This document shows, piece by piece, positions 1-9,307 of a stretch of 41,553 nt of DNA. The stretch comes from Burkholderiales bacterium (lineage in GTDB: Bacteria > Pseudomonadota > Gammaproteobacteria > Burkholderiales > Burkholderiaceae_F): positions 1-41,553 of the forward strand of contig JADCGS010000029.1 in NCBI GenBank assembly GCA_020248865.1. The letters are read 5' to 3'. Below the pieces are notes generated by a model, which did no database searches, was not told where the DNA came from, and saw only the letters and a list, made by a program, of their open reading frames with translations. Positions within the stretch are counted from its first letter, which is position 1. The number at the start of each line of letters is the position of its first letter. Both the position numbers and the translations under genes were made by a program.

Positions 1-1
1 C

Positions 2-163
2 CGCCACGCGCTGTACATCCAAGCACGACAGCGCAACCCAAGGCGCTGGTCCGGCAGCACGCGCGACTGGTCGCACATCGGCGTGGTCAGCCTCAATCCG
101 GAGCACGACTCGGGGGTCAACCCGGCTGCCAGCGCCACGCAGTCTCAGCAGAAGGCTGCATGA
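2..163 (+). CDS. IS3-family transposase, C-terminal end (partial)
   Basis: The window opens inside a reading frame that gives about 53 residues up to the TGA at 161-163. The residues include RHALYIQARQRNPRRWSG followed by a T-R-x-W and V-x-LNPE pattern, which is typical of the far C-terminus of IS3-type DDE transposases (OrfB, integrase core). The catalytic residues would lie left of the window, so activity cannot be judged. Just after the stop, the sequence around 166-184 (GGCGACAACTACCTTGAC) resembles the right terminus of this IS group and is probably the element boundary. The frame overlaps the tail of the leftward Rhs remnant. The family call comes from remembered motif similarity and was not searched. 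Confidence 0.6.
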   Translation, partial: RHALYIQARQRNPRRWSGSTRDWSHIGVVSLNPEHDSGVNPAASATQSQQKAA

Positions 164-660
164 CTGAGGCGACAACTACCTTGACTCGCGCCGCCCGCCA
201 ACATCTGCAGCAGCCCCGGCTCGCCGTTCACCGTCGCCAACGCTGCCCTCATCATGAGGGTGCCGATGACCTTCAGGTCCCGGTTGTTGGACGAAGCCAG
301 CGCCGCGCCGACGATGAAGGCGACGATTTGCCAGACCTCCCCGCTCGGATCCGTGTACCGCAGCGGGTTGTTCAGCACGTAGCTGTAGCGGTTGTAGTTC
401 TGCAGCAGCCCCTCGTCCTGGATGTGCGGGTCCGGCGACAGGAAGCGGCCCAGCAGCGGGTCGTCGATGCGGCCGTTCATGTGCACGAAGCCCAGCACGT
501 CCAGGTGCTCGTGCCCGGTGAAGCCGCGGTCGGTGCTGACCAGGTTGAGCTGGCCGTCCGGATCGGCGGTGCCGTTAGGCTGCATCCGCTTGCCCCAGGC
601 GTCGAAGGCCAACCCCATACGAGCACCGCGCCGAGGGCGTTGCTGACGGCTACCGGGGCG
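145..660 (-). pseudogene. Rhs repeat-associated core protein remnant
   Basis: The leftward frame contains hallmark Rhs core motifs in order: LAFDAWGKR, RGFTGHEHLD, HMNGR, LGRFLSPDP and NRYSYVLNNPLRYTDPSG. A short, partly hydrophobic C-terminal region follows. Full Rhs proteins exceed 1000 residues, and only about 170 remain. Upstream of LAFDAWGKR the matching residues (AVSNALGAVLV) lie in another frame, which implies a frameshift near 615-625. Rhs-like sequence then ends near 650, close to the start of the next gene. At the other end the last 13 residues (from SQGSC to the stop at 145-147) are encoded by the IS end. The gene is therefore damaged at both ends and unlikely to make a working polymorphic toxin. 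Confidence 0.75.
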
Positions 661-718
661 CGGTTGCAGCGCGCCCGACCGCACCAGGCGTCCCGGCCGG
701 GCGCTTTAGCATGGAGCC

Positions 719-1444
719 ATGTCGCACCACCGCCCTCGCCTGCCCATCATCGACGCGCTGCGCGGCCTGGCCGTGGCGCAGATGATCGTCTACCACTTCA
801 TCTACGACCTGAACCACTTCGGCTGGGTCAGCCTGGCGATGAATCGCGACCAGCCGTGGATCGCCTGGCGCACGCTGATCGTCACGCAGTTCCTGCTGTT
901 GGTGGGCGTCAGTCTGGTGCTGCGCAGCGCCTACCGGCCCGGCTGGAGCGACTTCTGGCGGCGCTGGGCCGAGGTTGCCGGCGCAGCGGCGCTGGTGTCG
1001 CTCGGTAGCTGGTTGGTGTTCGGGCCGCGCTTCATCTGGTTCGGCATCCTGCACTTCATTGCCGCGGCGCTCGTCATCGGCCGTCTGCTGCTGCCCCTGG
1101 GCACCGGCTGCATCGCGCTTGGCCTGGCGGCGATCGCCGTCGGCCTCGGCTTCAAGCATGAGTTCTTCGGCACCATGGCCACGGGCATCGTTGGCTTTGC
1201 GCCGCAAAAGCCGCGCACCGAGGATTACGTGCCGCTGTTTCCGTGGATCGGCGTGGTGCTCGTGGGTATCGGTGCCGCTTCGCTATGGCAACGGCATGGC
1301 TTTGCCATAGCGCCGGAGTTGCAGTGGCTCAATGCGGCGCCGCCGCGCCTGCTGGTGCTGCTCGGCACCTGGGCGCTGACCGTCTACCTGGCACACCAGC
1401 CGGTGCTCATGGGTCTGCTCTGGCTGGTCAAGCAGCTGGGGTGA
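719..1444 (+). CDS. DUF1624 / HGSNAT-like membrane acyltransferase
   Basis: This 241-residue polytopic membrane protein starts with RLPIIDALRGLAVAQMI followed by YHFIYDLNHFGW, the signature of the DUF1624 (heparan-alpha-glucosaminide N-acetyltransferase catalytic) family. About six to seven hydrophobic segments follow. Family members are predicted to transfer acyl groups to sugars or envelope components across the inner membrane; the substrate here is unknown. The ATG at 719 has a GGAG only two bases upstream, so the ribosome site is poor. It converges on the leftward CDF transporter and directly abuts the broken Rhs gene. The family assignment is firm and the biochemical role is inferred. 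Confidence 0.85.
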   Translation: MSHHRPRLPIIDALRGLAVAQMIVYHFIYDLNHFGWVSLAMNRDQPWIAWRTLIVTQFLLLVGVSLVLRSAYRPGWSDFWRRWAEVAGAAALVSLGSWLVFGPRFIWFGILHFIAAALVIGRLLLPLGTGCIALGLAAIAVGLGFKHEFFGTMATGIVGFAPQKPRTEDYVPLFPWIGVVLVGIGAASLWQRHGFAIAPELQWLNAAPPRLLVLLGTWALTVYLAHQPVLMGLLWLVKQLG

Positions 1445-1483
1445 ATACCGGCCCGGCGCCACGCCGCGCGCCCGGCGGCAGGC

Positions 1484-2467
1484 TCAAGCCGCCGGCTTGA
1501 TGTCGATGCGCCGGCGACGTGGACCTCTGTGGAGCCATTCGGGCTGCAGCGTCACGTGATCAAGGCCGAAGTCGCGCCGCAGCATGGCGCGCGCCTGCCG
1601 CAGCACGCGGGGCCAGTCGGCGCTGTCGTCGACCAGCACATGCGCCGACAGCGCGCCGCGCCCGGGCACCATGGACCAAATATGCAGGTCGTGCACCGAC
1701 TTGATGCCATGGATCGCCGCCAGTGCGCGGCCGACCTGCGGGTAGTCGATGCCCTCGGGCACGCTGTCCATCAGCACCAGCAGCGTCTCGCGCAGCACGC
1801 CGACGGTCGAGCGCAGGATCAGCGCCGCCACGAACATCGACAGCAGCGGGTCGACCATGGCCGGGCCGCCGAAGTAGATGATCAGGCCGGCCGCGATCGC
1901 GGCCACCGAGCCGAGCAGGTCGCCGAGCACGTGGACGAAGGCGGCCCGAGTGTTCACGTTCTCGCGGTCGCGCGACAGCGACCAGGCGACCAGGATGTTG
2001 ATCGCCAGACCCACCGCCGCGATCGCAAACACGCCGAGCCCCTTGACCTCCACCGGCGTGCGCAGGCGGTCGATCGCCTCGTAGAAGATCCAGGCCACCA
2101 CGGCGAGCATGGACAGCGCGTTGACGAAGGCCGCGATCACCTCGACCCGCGCCAGCCCGAAGGAGTGCCGGTCGGACACCGGCCGCCGGGCAATCAGGTT
2201 GGCGGCCAGCGCGAACAGCAGCGCGGCCGCGTCGGTGGCCATGTGGCCCGCATCGGCAATGAGCGCGAGCGAGCCGGTCCACAGGCCACCCAGGAGCTCG
2301 ACGACGGCGAAGCCGAGCGTGAGCACCACGGCCACCGCGAGCGGTACCGCGCCGTGCGGACGGCTGCGGTGGGCGTAGCCGGAGTCGCCGTCGCGGTGCT
2401 GGCTCAGCCGATGACCCGGTGCCGTCTCCGCGACGCCCGGCTGACGCTGGGTGTGGCCGGCACCCAT
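1484..2467 (-). CDS. Cation diffusion facilitator (CDF) metal exporter
   Basis: This 327-residue inner-membrane antiporter probably exports Zn(II), Co(II) or a similar divalent metal in exchange for protons. The N-terminal ~40 residues are cytoplasmic and contain several histidines. Six membrane segments follow. The two transport-site HxxxD motifs are intact: H75-D79 (GHMATDA) in segment 2 and H179-D183 (HVLGD) in segment 5. The C-terminal ~90 residues form the usual cytoplasmic domain, with VHDLHIWSM and SAHVLVDD. The start at 2467 lies 16 bases downstream of the scoB stop, so it could be the last gene of that leftward operon. Metal specificity cannot be read from sequence. Confidence 0.93.
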   Translation of the reverse strand: MGAGHTQRQPGVAETAPGHRLSQHRDGDSGYAHRSRPHGAVPLAVAVVLTLGFAVVELLGGLWTGSLALIADAGHMATDAAALLFALAANLIARRPVSDRHSFGLARVEVIAAFVNALSMLAVVAWIFYEAIDRLRTPVEVKGLGVFAIAAVGLAINILVAWSLSRDRENVNTRAAFVHVLGDLLGSVAAIAAGLIIYFGGPAMVDPLLSMFVAALILRSTVGVLRETLLVLMDSVPEGIDYPQVGRALAAIHGIKSVHDLHIWSMVPGRGALSAHVLVDDSADWPRVLRQARAMLRRDFGLDHVTLQPEWLHRGPRRRRIDIKPAA

Positions 2468-2483
2468 GCGCGGCTGCGCGACT

Positions 2484-3131
2484 TCAGGCCGGCTGCAGGT
2501 GCGACAGATGCACGTGGCAGCCGGTCTTCAGGCGCACTTCCTCGTGCGTCACGCCCGGCGCCAGCTCCACGGCCTTGAGGCCGTCGCGCGCGACGTCGAA
2601 CACGCCGAGGTCAGTGATGATGCGGTTGACGACACCCACGCCCGTCAGCGGCAGCGTGCAGCTCTGCAGGATTTTGTGCTCGCCGTTCTTGGCGCAGTGC
2701 TCCATCAGCACCACCACGCGCGACACCCCGGCCACCAGATCCATCGCGCCGCCCATGCCCTTGACCAGCTTGCCCGGGATCATCCAGTTGGCCAGATCGC
2801 CCTTCTCGCTCACCTGCATGGCGCCGAGGATCGCCAGGTTGATGTGTCCGCCGCGGATCATCGCGAACGAGTCCGCGCTCGAAAAGAAGCTCGAGCCGGG
2901 CAGCGCGGTCACGAGCTGCTTGCCGGCGTTGATCAGGTCGGCATCGATCTCGTCCTCGGTGGGAAAGGGCCCGATGCCGAGCAGGCCGTTTTCGGACTGC
3001 AGCATCACGTCCATGCCGGCCGGGATGTAGTTCGACACCAGGGTCGGCAGGCCGATGCCCAGATTGACGTAGAAGCCGTCCTGCAGTTCTTGGGCGGCAC
3101 GCGCCGCCATGTCTTCACGGGTCCAGGCCAT
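2484..3131 (-). CDS. scoB: 3-oxoacid CoA-transferase subunit B
   Basis: The beta subunit (215 aa, normal length) of a family I CoA transferase, probably moving CoA from succinyl-CoA to acetoacetate or a related 3-oxoacid. The active-site signature [10 protein letters not shown] contains the catalytic glutamate E47, which forms the covalent glutamyl-CoA intermediate in this family. [13 protein letters not shown] and [12 protein letters not shown] are further conserved blocks. It lies 97 bases downstream of the A subunit on the same strand, with no clear terminator between them. Exact acyl preference (acetoacetate versus 3-oxoadipate) cannot be settled; the lack of beta-ketoadipate pathway genes nearby favours a ketone-body role. 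Confidence 0.93.
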   Translation of the reverse strand: MAWTREDMAARAAQELQDGFYVNLGIGLPTLVSNYIPAGMDVMLQSENGLLGIGPFPTEDEIDADLINAGKQLVTALPGSSFFSSADSFAMIRGGHINLAILGAMQVSEKGDLANWMIPGKLVKGMGGAMDLVAGVSRVVVLMEHCAKNGEHKILQSCTLPLTGVGVVNRIITDLGVFDVARDGLKAVELAPGVTHEEVRLKTGCHVHLSHLQPA

Positions 3132-3228
3132 CGGGGGGGCTCCGCGTTCAGAGTCGAGAAAGAGAGTCGAAGATTATTGCGGGGTCAGGCAGGGCCGGCC
3201 AGGGCCGGCGACGATCGTGCCGCGCCGG

Positions 3229-3927
3229 TCACGGCTTGCGCACGGTGCGCTGCTCGATGCGCTTTTCCGGCGTCGGATTGAGCACGATGCGCTGCACGAA
3301 GATGCCGGGCGTATGCACGTGGTCGGGGTCGATCGACCCGTTGTCGACGATCTGCTCCACCTCGACCACCGTCACCTTGCCGCACATCGCCACCACCGGA
3401 TTGAAGTTGCGCGAGGTCTTGCGGTAGACGAGGTTGCCCTGCCGGTCAGCCTTCCAGGCCTTGACCAGTGCGATGTCGGCGCGGATGCCGCGCTCCATCA
3501 CGTACGGCACGCCGTCGAACTCGCGCACCTCCTTGCCTTCGGCCACCACGGTGCCGACGCCGGTCTTGGTGAAAAAGGCCGGGATGCCGGCGCCGCCGGC
3601 GCGCATGCGCTCGGCCAGCGTGCCCTGCGGCGTGAACTCCAGCTCGAGCTCGCCCGCCAGGAATTGCCGTTCGAACTCCTTGTTTTCGCCCACGTAGGAC
3701 GAAATCATCTTGCGGATCTGGCGCGTGGCCAGCAGCAGCCCGAGCCCAAAGCCGTCGACGCCAGCGTTGTTGCTCACACAGGTCAGCCCCTTGACACCGC
3801 AGTCGCGCAGCGCGCCGATCAAGGCTTCGGGAATTCCGCACAGGCCGAAGCCGCCGACCGCAATCGTCTGGCCGTCCTGCACGACATCGGCCAGCGCCGC
3901 AGCCGCCGATGGAAAGATCTTGTTCAT
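3229..3927 (-). CDS. scoA: 3-oxoacid CoA-transferase subunit A
   Basis: The alpha subunit (232 aa) of the heteromeric CoA transferase encoded with scoB. The family I signature D-G-x-T-I-x-V-G-G-F-G-x-C-G-I-P occupies residues 18-33, and ERGIRADIALVKAWKAD is the usual mid-protein block. The ATG at 3927 was chosen over an upstream in-frame extension because AAGGAG sits at the right distance before it and family members begin at this position. A TAGAAT hexamer (plus-strand 3984-3989, read leftward) lies about 57 bases upstream and could be a -10 box, without a convincing -35. Gene order thioesterase-scoA-scoB is leftward and may be transcribed with the SDR upstream. Confidence 0.94.
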   Translation of the reverse strand: MNKIFPSAAAALADVVQDGQTIAVGGFGLCGIPEALIGALRDCGVKGLTCVSNNAGVDGFGLGLLLATRQIRKMISSYVGENKEFERQFLAGELELEFTPQGTLAERMRAGGAGIPAFFTKTGVGTVVAEGKEVREFDGVPYVMERGIRADIALVKAWKADRQGNLVYRKTSRNFNPVVAMCGKVTVVEVEQIVDNGSIDPDHVHTPGIFVQRIVLNPTPEKRIEQRTVRKP

Positions 3928-4077
3928 GGCTCCTTCACTCCTGCGCCCAGCGACGCTCGCGCTGCAAGGGATTGCGATGCAACATTCTACGGCGTGACTG
4001 CCGCGCGGGCACCCGCCGGCGCCGGCACTGCCGGCGGCGGGCACCCGCGCCGCGGCACCGCCGCCACGGCCCTGGGC

Positions 4078-4470
4078 CTATTCGATCCGCGCGCGTACGG
4101 CCGGCGGCCACGGTGCCGAGCAGCCCGCCGCGTAGTCGTACCAGACGACCACCGTGCGCCCGGTGGCATACGGCACGCCCGGCTCGTCCGTACGCTCGAT
4201 GTTGAGCGACATCTCCACGCTGGAGCGGCCCACGCGGGTGACGATCTGCCGCACCCGCGCCGTGCCCGGATAGGTCATGGCCTTGACGAAGTCGCACGAG
4301 GCATGCGCGAGTATCGGCGCGGCGCCCGCAGGCAGGGTCGAGAAGCCCAGTTCCGCAAACCAGCGGATGCGCGCCTCTTCCATGAGCCGGAAGTACACGA
4401 CGTTGTTCAGGTGCGCCATGGCATCCATGTCGCCCCACCGCAGCGCAATCTCGACTGCGTAATCCTTCAC
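4078..4470 (-). CDS. Acyl-CoA thioesterase, YbgC/4HBT hotdog family
   Basis: A 130-residue single hotdog-fold protein. The N-terminal motif RWGDMDAMAHLNN holds the expected catalytic aspartate (D16) of the 4-hydroxybenzoyl-CoA thioesterase/YbgC class, followed by the central helix YFRLMEEARIRWF. It would hydrolyse short or medium acyl-CoA in the cytoplasm; the substrate is not determinable. The start is GTG with only a weak GGGG upstream. It lies 49 bases after the SDR stop and 150 bases before scoA, on the same strand, fitting a shared acyl-CoA metabolic unit. Confidence 0.87.
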   Translation of the reverse strand: MKDYAVEIALRWGDMDAMAHLNNVVYFRLMEEARIRWFAELGFSTLPAGAAPILAHASCDFVKAMTYPGTARVRQIVTRVGRSSVEMSLNIERTDEPGVPYATGRTVVVWYDYAAGCSAPWPPAVRARIE

Positions 4471-4519
4471 CGCGGATCCCCGTGAACATCGGCGCGACGG
4501 GCAGCCCGCCGCGCGCCGG

Positions 4520-5290
<771 letters not shown>

Positions 5291-5384
5291 CGAGTCTCCC
5301 CTCCAATGCCCGCAACGATATCCCACACTAGACTTCGCCCGGATCGGCGCGGCCCTCGCCGCGCCCGCCATCGGAGTCCGGAAC

Positions 5385-7043
5385 ATGAGCCAGAGCGCAA
5401 TCGAGCGCGAGTCGATGGAGTACGACGTCGTCATCGTCGGCGGTGGTCCGGCCGGTCTGGCCGCGGCCATCCGCATCAAGCAGTGGGCAGCCGGCAACGG
5501 GGCCGAGATCGGCGTGTGCGTGCTGGAAAAGGGATCCGAGATCGGCGCACACATCCTGTCGGGCGCGGTGATGGACCCGATTGCGCTCAACGAGCTCCTG
5601 CCCGACTGGCAGGAGCGCGGCGCGCCGCTGCGCTCGCCGGTGACCGAGGACCGCTTCCTGTTCCTCACCGCAACGGGCGCCGTCGCGCCGCCGCACGCCC
5701 TGTTGCCGGCCTGCTTCCACAACGACGGCTGCCACGTGGTGAGCCTGGCCAACGTCGTGCGCTGGCTCGGCCAGCAGGCCGAGGCGCTCGGCGTGGAAAT
5801 CTTCCCCGGGTTTGCCGCTGCCGAGATCCTGTACGACGCCCAGGGCGCGGTGCGCGGCGTGGCCACCGGCAACCTGGGCGTGGGTAAGGACGGCGCGCCG
5901 ACGGACAACTTTCAGCCGGGCGTCGAGCTCCTCGGCAAGTACACCCTGTTTGCCGAGGGCGCGCGCGGCCACCTGGGCAAGCAACTGCTGGCACGCTTCA
6001 ATCTCATGGAAGGCCGCGACCCGCAGACCTGGGGTATCGGCATCAAGGAGGTGTGGCAGATCGACCCGGCGCTGCACCGGCAGGGGCTGGTGATCCACAC
6101 CGCCGGCTATCCGCTCGACAATGCGACCTACGGCGGCGGCTGGATGTACCACTTCGAGGACGGTCAGGTTTCGCTCGGCCTTGTGGTGGGTCTGGGCTAT
6201 GAGAACCCGTACCTCGAACCGTTTCAGGAGTTTCAGCGCTGGAAAGCCCATCCGCAGGTCGCCCGCTTCCTGCAAGGCGGCAAGCGCGTGGCCTACGGCG
6301 CGCGCGCCATCAACGCCAGCGGCTGGCAGAGCGTGCCCAAGCTGGTCTTCCCGGGCGGCGCGCTCATCGGCTGCGATGCCGGCTTTCTCAATGCGCCGCG
6401 CATCAAGGGCTCGCATGCGGCGATCAAGAGCGGCATGCTGGCGGCCGAGGCGGTGGCCCCGGCAGTGGCCGCCGGACGTGCGCACGACGAGCTGGCCGAG
6501 TATCCGGCGGCCTACGAGCGCTCGTGGCTGCACGACGAGCTGTATCGCGCCCGCAACTTCAAGCCCTGGCTGGACAAGGGGCTGCGCCTGGGCGCGGTGA
6601 TGTTCAGCATCGACCAGCTACTGTTCCGCGGCAAGGCGCCCTGGACGCTGCGCCGACGCAAGGCCGACCACGAGAAGCTGCGGCCGGCGGCGCAGTGCCG
6701 GCCGATCGAGTATCCGCGGCCGGACGGCCGGATCACCTTCGACAAGTTGTCCTCGGTGTACCTGTCCAACACCAACCACGAGGAGAACCAGCCGGCCCAC
6801 CTGACGCTGAAGGACCCGGCCATGCCGGTGGCGGTCAACCTGCCCAAATACGCCGGGCCCGAGGCGCGCTACTGCCCGGCCGGCGTCTACGAGTACGTGA
6901 AGGATGAGGCGGGCGGCGACCGCTTCCAGATCAATTTCCAGAACTGCGTGCATTGCAAGACCTGCGACATCAAGGACCCGATGCAGAACATCGTCTGGGT
7001 GGTGCCGGAGGGCGGCGGCGGGCCGAACTATCCGAACATGTAG
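5385..7043 (+). CDS. Electron transfer flavoprotein-ubiquinone oxidoreductase
   Basis: This 552-residue membrane-associated flavoprotein takes electrons from reduced ETF (fed by acyl-CoA dehydrogenases) and reduces ubiquinone. The FAD-binding GGGPAG occurs at about residues 19-24. The C-terminal [4Fe-4S] domain carries four cysteines at 497, 521, 524 and 527 (RYCPAG and NCVHCKTCDIKDP), and the tail GGGPNYPNM is characteristic. The ATG at 5385 fits family N-termini and has GGAG about eight bases upstream; the longer open frame runs back through the divergent SDR gene and is not used. No etfAB genes are in the window. Its divergent placement next to the SDR/thioesterase/ScoAB set supports a role in acyl-CoA catabolism. 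Confidence 0.96.
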   Translation: MSQSAIERESMEYDVVIVGGGPAGLAAAIRIKQWAAGNGAEIGVCVLEKGSEIGAHILSGAVMDPIALNELLPDWQERGAPLRSPVTEDRFLFLTATGAVAPPHALLPACFHNDGCHVVSLANVVRWLGQQAEALGVEIFPGFAAAEILYDAQGAVRGVATGNLGVGKDGAPTDNFQPGVELLGKYTLFAEGARGHLGKQLLARFNLMEGRDPQTWGIGIKEVWQIDPALHRQGLVIHTAGYPLDNATYGGGWMYHFEDGQVSLGLVVGLGYENPYLEPFQEFQRWKAHPQVARFLQGGKRVAYGARAINASGWQSVPKLVFPGGALIGCDAGFLNAPRIKGSHAAIKSGMLAAEAVAPAVAAGRAHDELAEYPAAYERSWLHDELYRARNFKPWLDKGLRLGAVMFSIDQLLFRGKAPWTLRRRKADHEKLRPAAQCRPIEYPRPDGRITFDKLSSVYLSNTNHEENQPAHLTLKDPAMPVAVNLPKYAGPEARYCPAGVYEYVKDEAGGDRFQINFQNCVHCKTCDIKDPMQNIVWVVPEGGGGPNYPNM

Positions 7044-7346
7044 TTCAGACCCCTGGCCTGGTCGTGGCATGCATTCCGCGCTCCATCGCGCGGCCGTGCG
7101 CTGCGGGGTCCTTCGACTCCGGGCTGGCTGGCGGCGGGCGGTAGGCGGTAGGCGGTAGGCGATTAACGGCCCGCAGGGCGGACCGCAGTCTTGTCAGGTG
7201 CTTCGAGGGCCGCCGGCGACAGGCCACTACGGGGCTGAGCTTCAGCCCGCCCCTGCCTTGAAGTCGCATGCGCCCGGCGCATTGCCACCCTGCGCGAGGC
7301 ACCCCACGGCGCCCGCCGGCGCAAGGGACGCCCTCAATGCAACGCC
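7044..7346. other. Intergenic stretch between convergent ETF-QO and greB
   Basis: These 303 bases lie between two converging genes. I see no credible gene, RNA or T-tailed terminator. The only structure is a heptamer repeat at 7141-7161, listed separately. Confidence 0.6.
7141..7161. repeat. Heptamer tandem repeat (GTAGGCG)x3
   Basis: Three perfect contiguous copies of GTAGGCG. The complementary strand reads CGCCTAC, nearly the same unit as the CCCCCTA array at 11410-11449. The array is non-coding, between converging genes. Confidence 0.9.
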
Positions 7347-7922
7347 CTACTCCAGCGGCAAGTACCGCACACCGACAATTTCCAACGATTCCACCCCTGC
7401 CGGCGTGCGTAACTGCACCGTGTCGCCTTCGCGGGCCCTGGTCAGCGTGCGGGCGATCGGCGAAATCCAGCTGACGCGACCGCGCGGCAGGTCCACTTCG
7501 TCGATGCCGACGATGGCGATCGTCCTCTCTTCACCGGTGCCGTCGAGGTAGGTGACGGTGGCACCGAAGAACACCTGGTCGGTCGCCTCGCGAGTGGCCG
7601 GGTCGACCACCTCGGCAGCGTCCAGCCGCTTGGTCAGGAAGCGGATGCGCCGGTCGATCTCACGCAGCCGCTTCTTGCCGTAGATGTAGTCGCCATTTTC
7701 CGAGCGGTCGCCATTGGAAGCCGCCCACGAGACGGTGCGCACCACCTCGGGCCGCTCCACCTTCAGCAGGTGCACAAGTTCGTCCTTGAGCCGCCGGTGC
7801 CCCTGCGGCGTCATGTAGTTCTTGCTGCCGGGCGGGATCGGCGGCGCGCCGACGCCATCGTCCTCGCCGTCGTCCTCGCTGCCCGCGCCGTCGGCGCCTT
7901 CGCGTATGAATGCCTTGCTCAT
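7347..7922 (-). CDS. greB: Transcription elongation factor GreB
   Basis: A 191-residue Gre factor that enters the RNA polymerase secondary channel and stimulates cleavage of backtracked transcripts. An N-terminal coiled-coil domain follows YMTPQGHRRLKDEL, and the tip sequence NGDRSENGDYIYGKKRL has the acidic D and E needed for cleavage. Its GDYIYGKKRLREID form is typical of GreB rather than GreA. The C-terminal FKBP-like domain contains DEVDLPRGRVSWISPIART. An unusual acidic linker (SEDDGEDDG) lies near the N-terminus. ATG at 7922 (MSKAF) was chosen because GGAG precedes it; an in-frame ATG 20 codons upstream is possible but lacks family support. Confidence 0.94.
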   Translation of the reverse strand: MSKAFIREGADGAGSEDDGEDDGVGAPPIPPGSKNYMTPQGHRRLKDELVHLLKVERPEVVRTVSWAASNGDRSENGDYIYGKKRLREIDRRIRFLTKRLDAAEVVDPATREATDQVFFGATVTYLDGTGEERTIAIVGIDEVDLPRGRVSWISPIARTLTRAREGDTVQLRTPAGVESLEIVGVRYLPLE

Positions 7923-8119
7923 CGGCTGCTCCAGCGTCGAGTGTAGGCGGCGGCGCTCAGCGGGTGAGAGGTCATCCGGCATGGCCGAGGGGGCCGCCCA
8001 TGGCGCCCCGGTCGAGGTGCAAGGCGCAGCCGCAGCCGCCAGCCATGGCGAGCCTTTGCAACGACGCGTGGGGCTTCGTGGGCAATCGCAGCGGACATGA
8101 CGGGCGGCCTCTGATGCTC

Positions 8120-9307
8120 TCAGCCCTCGGCGTGCCGGTGTCCGGACCGCAGGCGGGCGAACAGCAGCGCCAGCGCCAGCAGCCCGAGCGAGCCCAGCGC
8201 CAGCACCGGGGTCGAGCCCAGGCGCTGCACCAGCAAAGCGGTCAGCGCCACCCCCACCGTCTGGCCGATGAAGAACACGCTGGCAAACAGCGACACCGCC
8301 GCCCCGCGCGCCTGCGGCGCCATCTGCGTGGCGTTGGTTTGCAACGTGTTGTGCAACATGTAGAAACCGAGCCCGGCAACAAAGCAGGCAAGCGGCGCCG
8401 TCCACGGCGTGGGCGACAGCGCCACGGCCAGCAACCCGCCGGTCATGGCGGCGCCGCCTGCGGCGGCCAGCCCCTGCTCGCCGAGCCGCCGCACGAACAC
8501 GCGCGCAAACAGCGCAAAGACCAGGCCGCCAAAGGCATACAGCGTGACGATGCCACCGGACCAGGACAGCGACAGACCGTGCTTCAGGTGCAGGTGCGTG
8601 GCCAGGAAGGCAATCAGCCCGAACAGCAACAGGCCCTCGGTGAAGACCACCGCCAGCACCACGCGCGCCCACGGCTGACGCAGCACGTAGCCCATCTCGC
8701 GCAGCGGACGGCCGCTGCGCGGCGCCAGCGGAGCGAAGGCCAGCGCCGCCGCGCGCGCCCGCCACAGTGCCCACCCTGCACCCAGGAAACAAACGGCCAG
8801 CAAGGCAAACGGTGCGCGCCAACTGTCGTAGTCCGCCGCCACGCCGCCCAGCCACTGGCCGGTCGCCATGCCGAGGATCTGCCCCAGCAGGAAGCGCGCG
8901 AGCACGCCCTGGCGCCGCTCGTAGGGCACGGCGTCGCCGATCCAGGCCATGGCCAGCGGGATCAGGGCGGCGCAGGTGGCGCCGGCGGCCAGCCGCGCCA
9001 GCAGCAGGCTGTCGAAGTCCGGCGCCAGCGCACAGGCCAGTGCCGTCGCCGCGCTGGCCAGCGTGGCCCACGCGATCACGCGCCACTTGCCGTAGCGGTC
9101 GCCCAGCGGCCCCATCACCAGTTGCAGGAGGCCGTAGGCGACGGCAAACAGCGTGATGACCTGCGCCGCGGCTGCCAGGCTCACCCCGAAGCCGGCCGCC
9201 AGCGCCGGCAGTTGTGCGTCGGCCACCCGCATCGACACCGCGCTGCCGAAGGCCGCCAGCGACAGCAGCGTGATCAGCGCCCGCTCAGGCGCGGCAGGCG
9301 GGGTCAA
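8120..9307 (-). CDS. MFS transporter, drug/metabolite efflux type
   Basis: A 395-residue major facilitator with about 12 membrane segments. Motif A-like GPLGDRYGKWRV lies between segments 2 and 3, and a long loop separates the halves. The proposed start is TTG at 9307, which overlaps the stop of the upstream oxidoreductase by four bases (TTGA); the only nearby in-frame ATG would remove the first membrane segment. This overlap implies translational coupling. The substrate is unknown. The pairing with a quinone oxidoreductase is suggestive of detoxification but not proof. Confidence 0.87.
   Translation of the reverse strand: MTPPAAPERALITLLSLAAFGSAVSMRVADAQLPALAAGFGVSLAAAAQVITLFAVAYGLLQLVMGPLGDRYGKWRVIAWATLASAATALACALAPDFDSLLLARLAAGATCAALIPLAMAWIGDAVPYERRQGVLARFLLGQILGMATGQWLGGVAADYDSWRAPFALLAVCFLGAGWALWRARAAALAFAPLAPRSGRPLREMGYVLRQPWARVVLAVVFTEGLLLFGLIAFLATHLHLKHGLSLSWSGGIVTLYAFGGLVFALFARVFVRRLGEQGLAAAGGAAMTGGLLAVALSPTPWTAPLACFVAGLGFYMLHNTLQTNATQMAPQARGAAVSLFASVFFIGQTVGVALTALLVQRLGSTPVLALGSLGLLALALLFARLRSGHRHAEG

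Noticed and set aside
3928..4077. Terminator between thioesterase and scoA
   Set aside because: GC-rich GCCGGC repeats can pair, but no T-run follows on the leftward strand, and GCCGGC words are frequent throughout this DNA.
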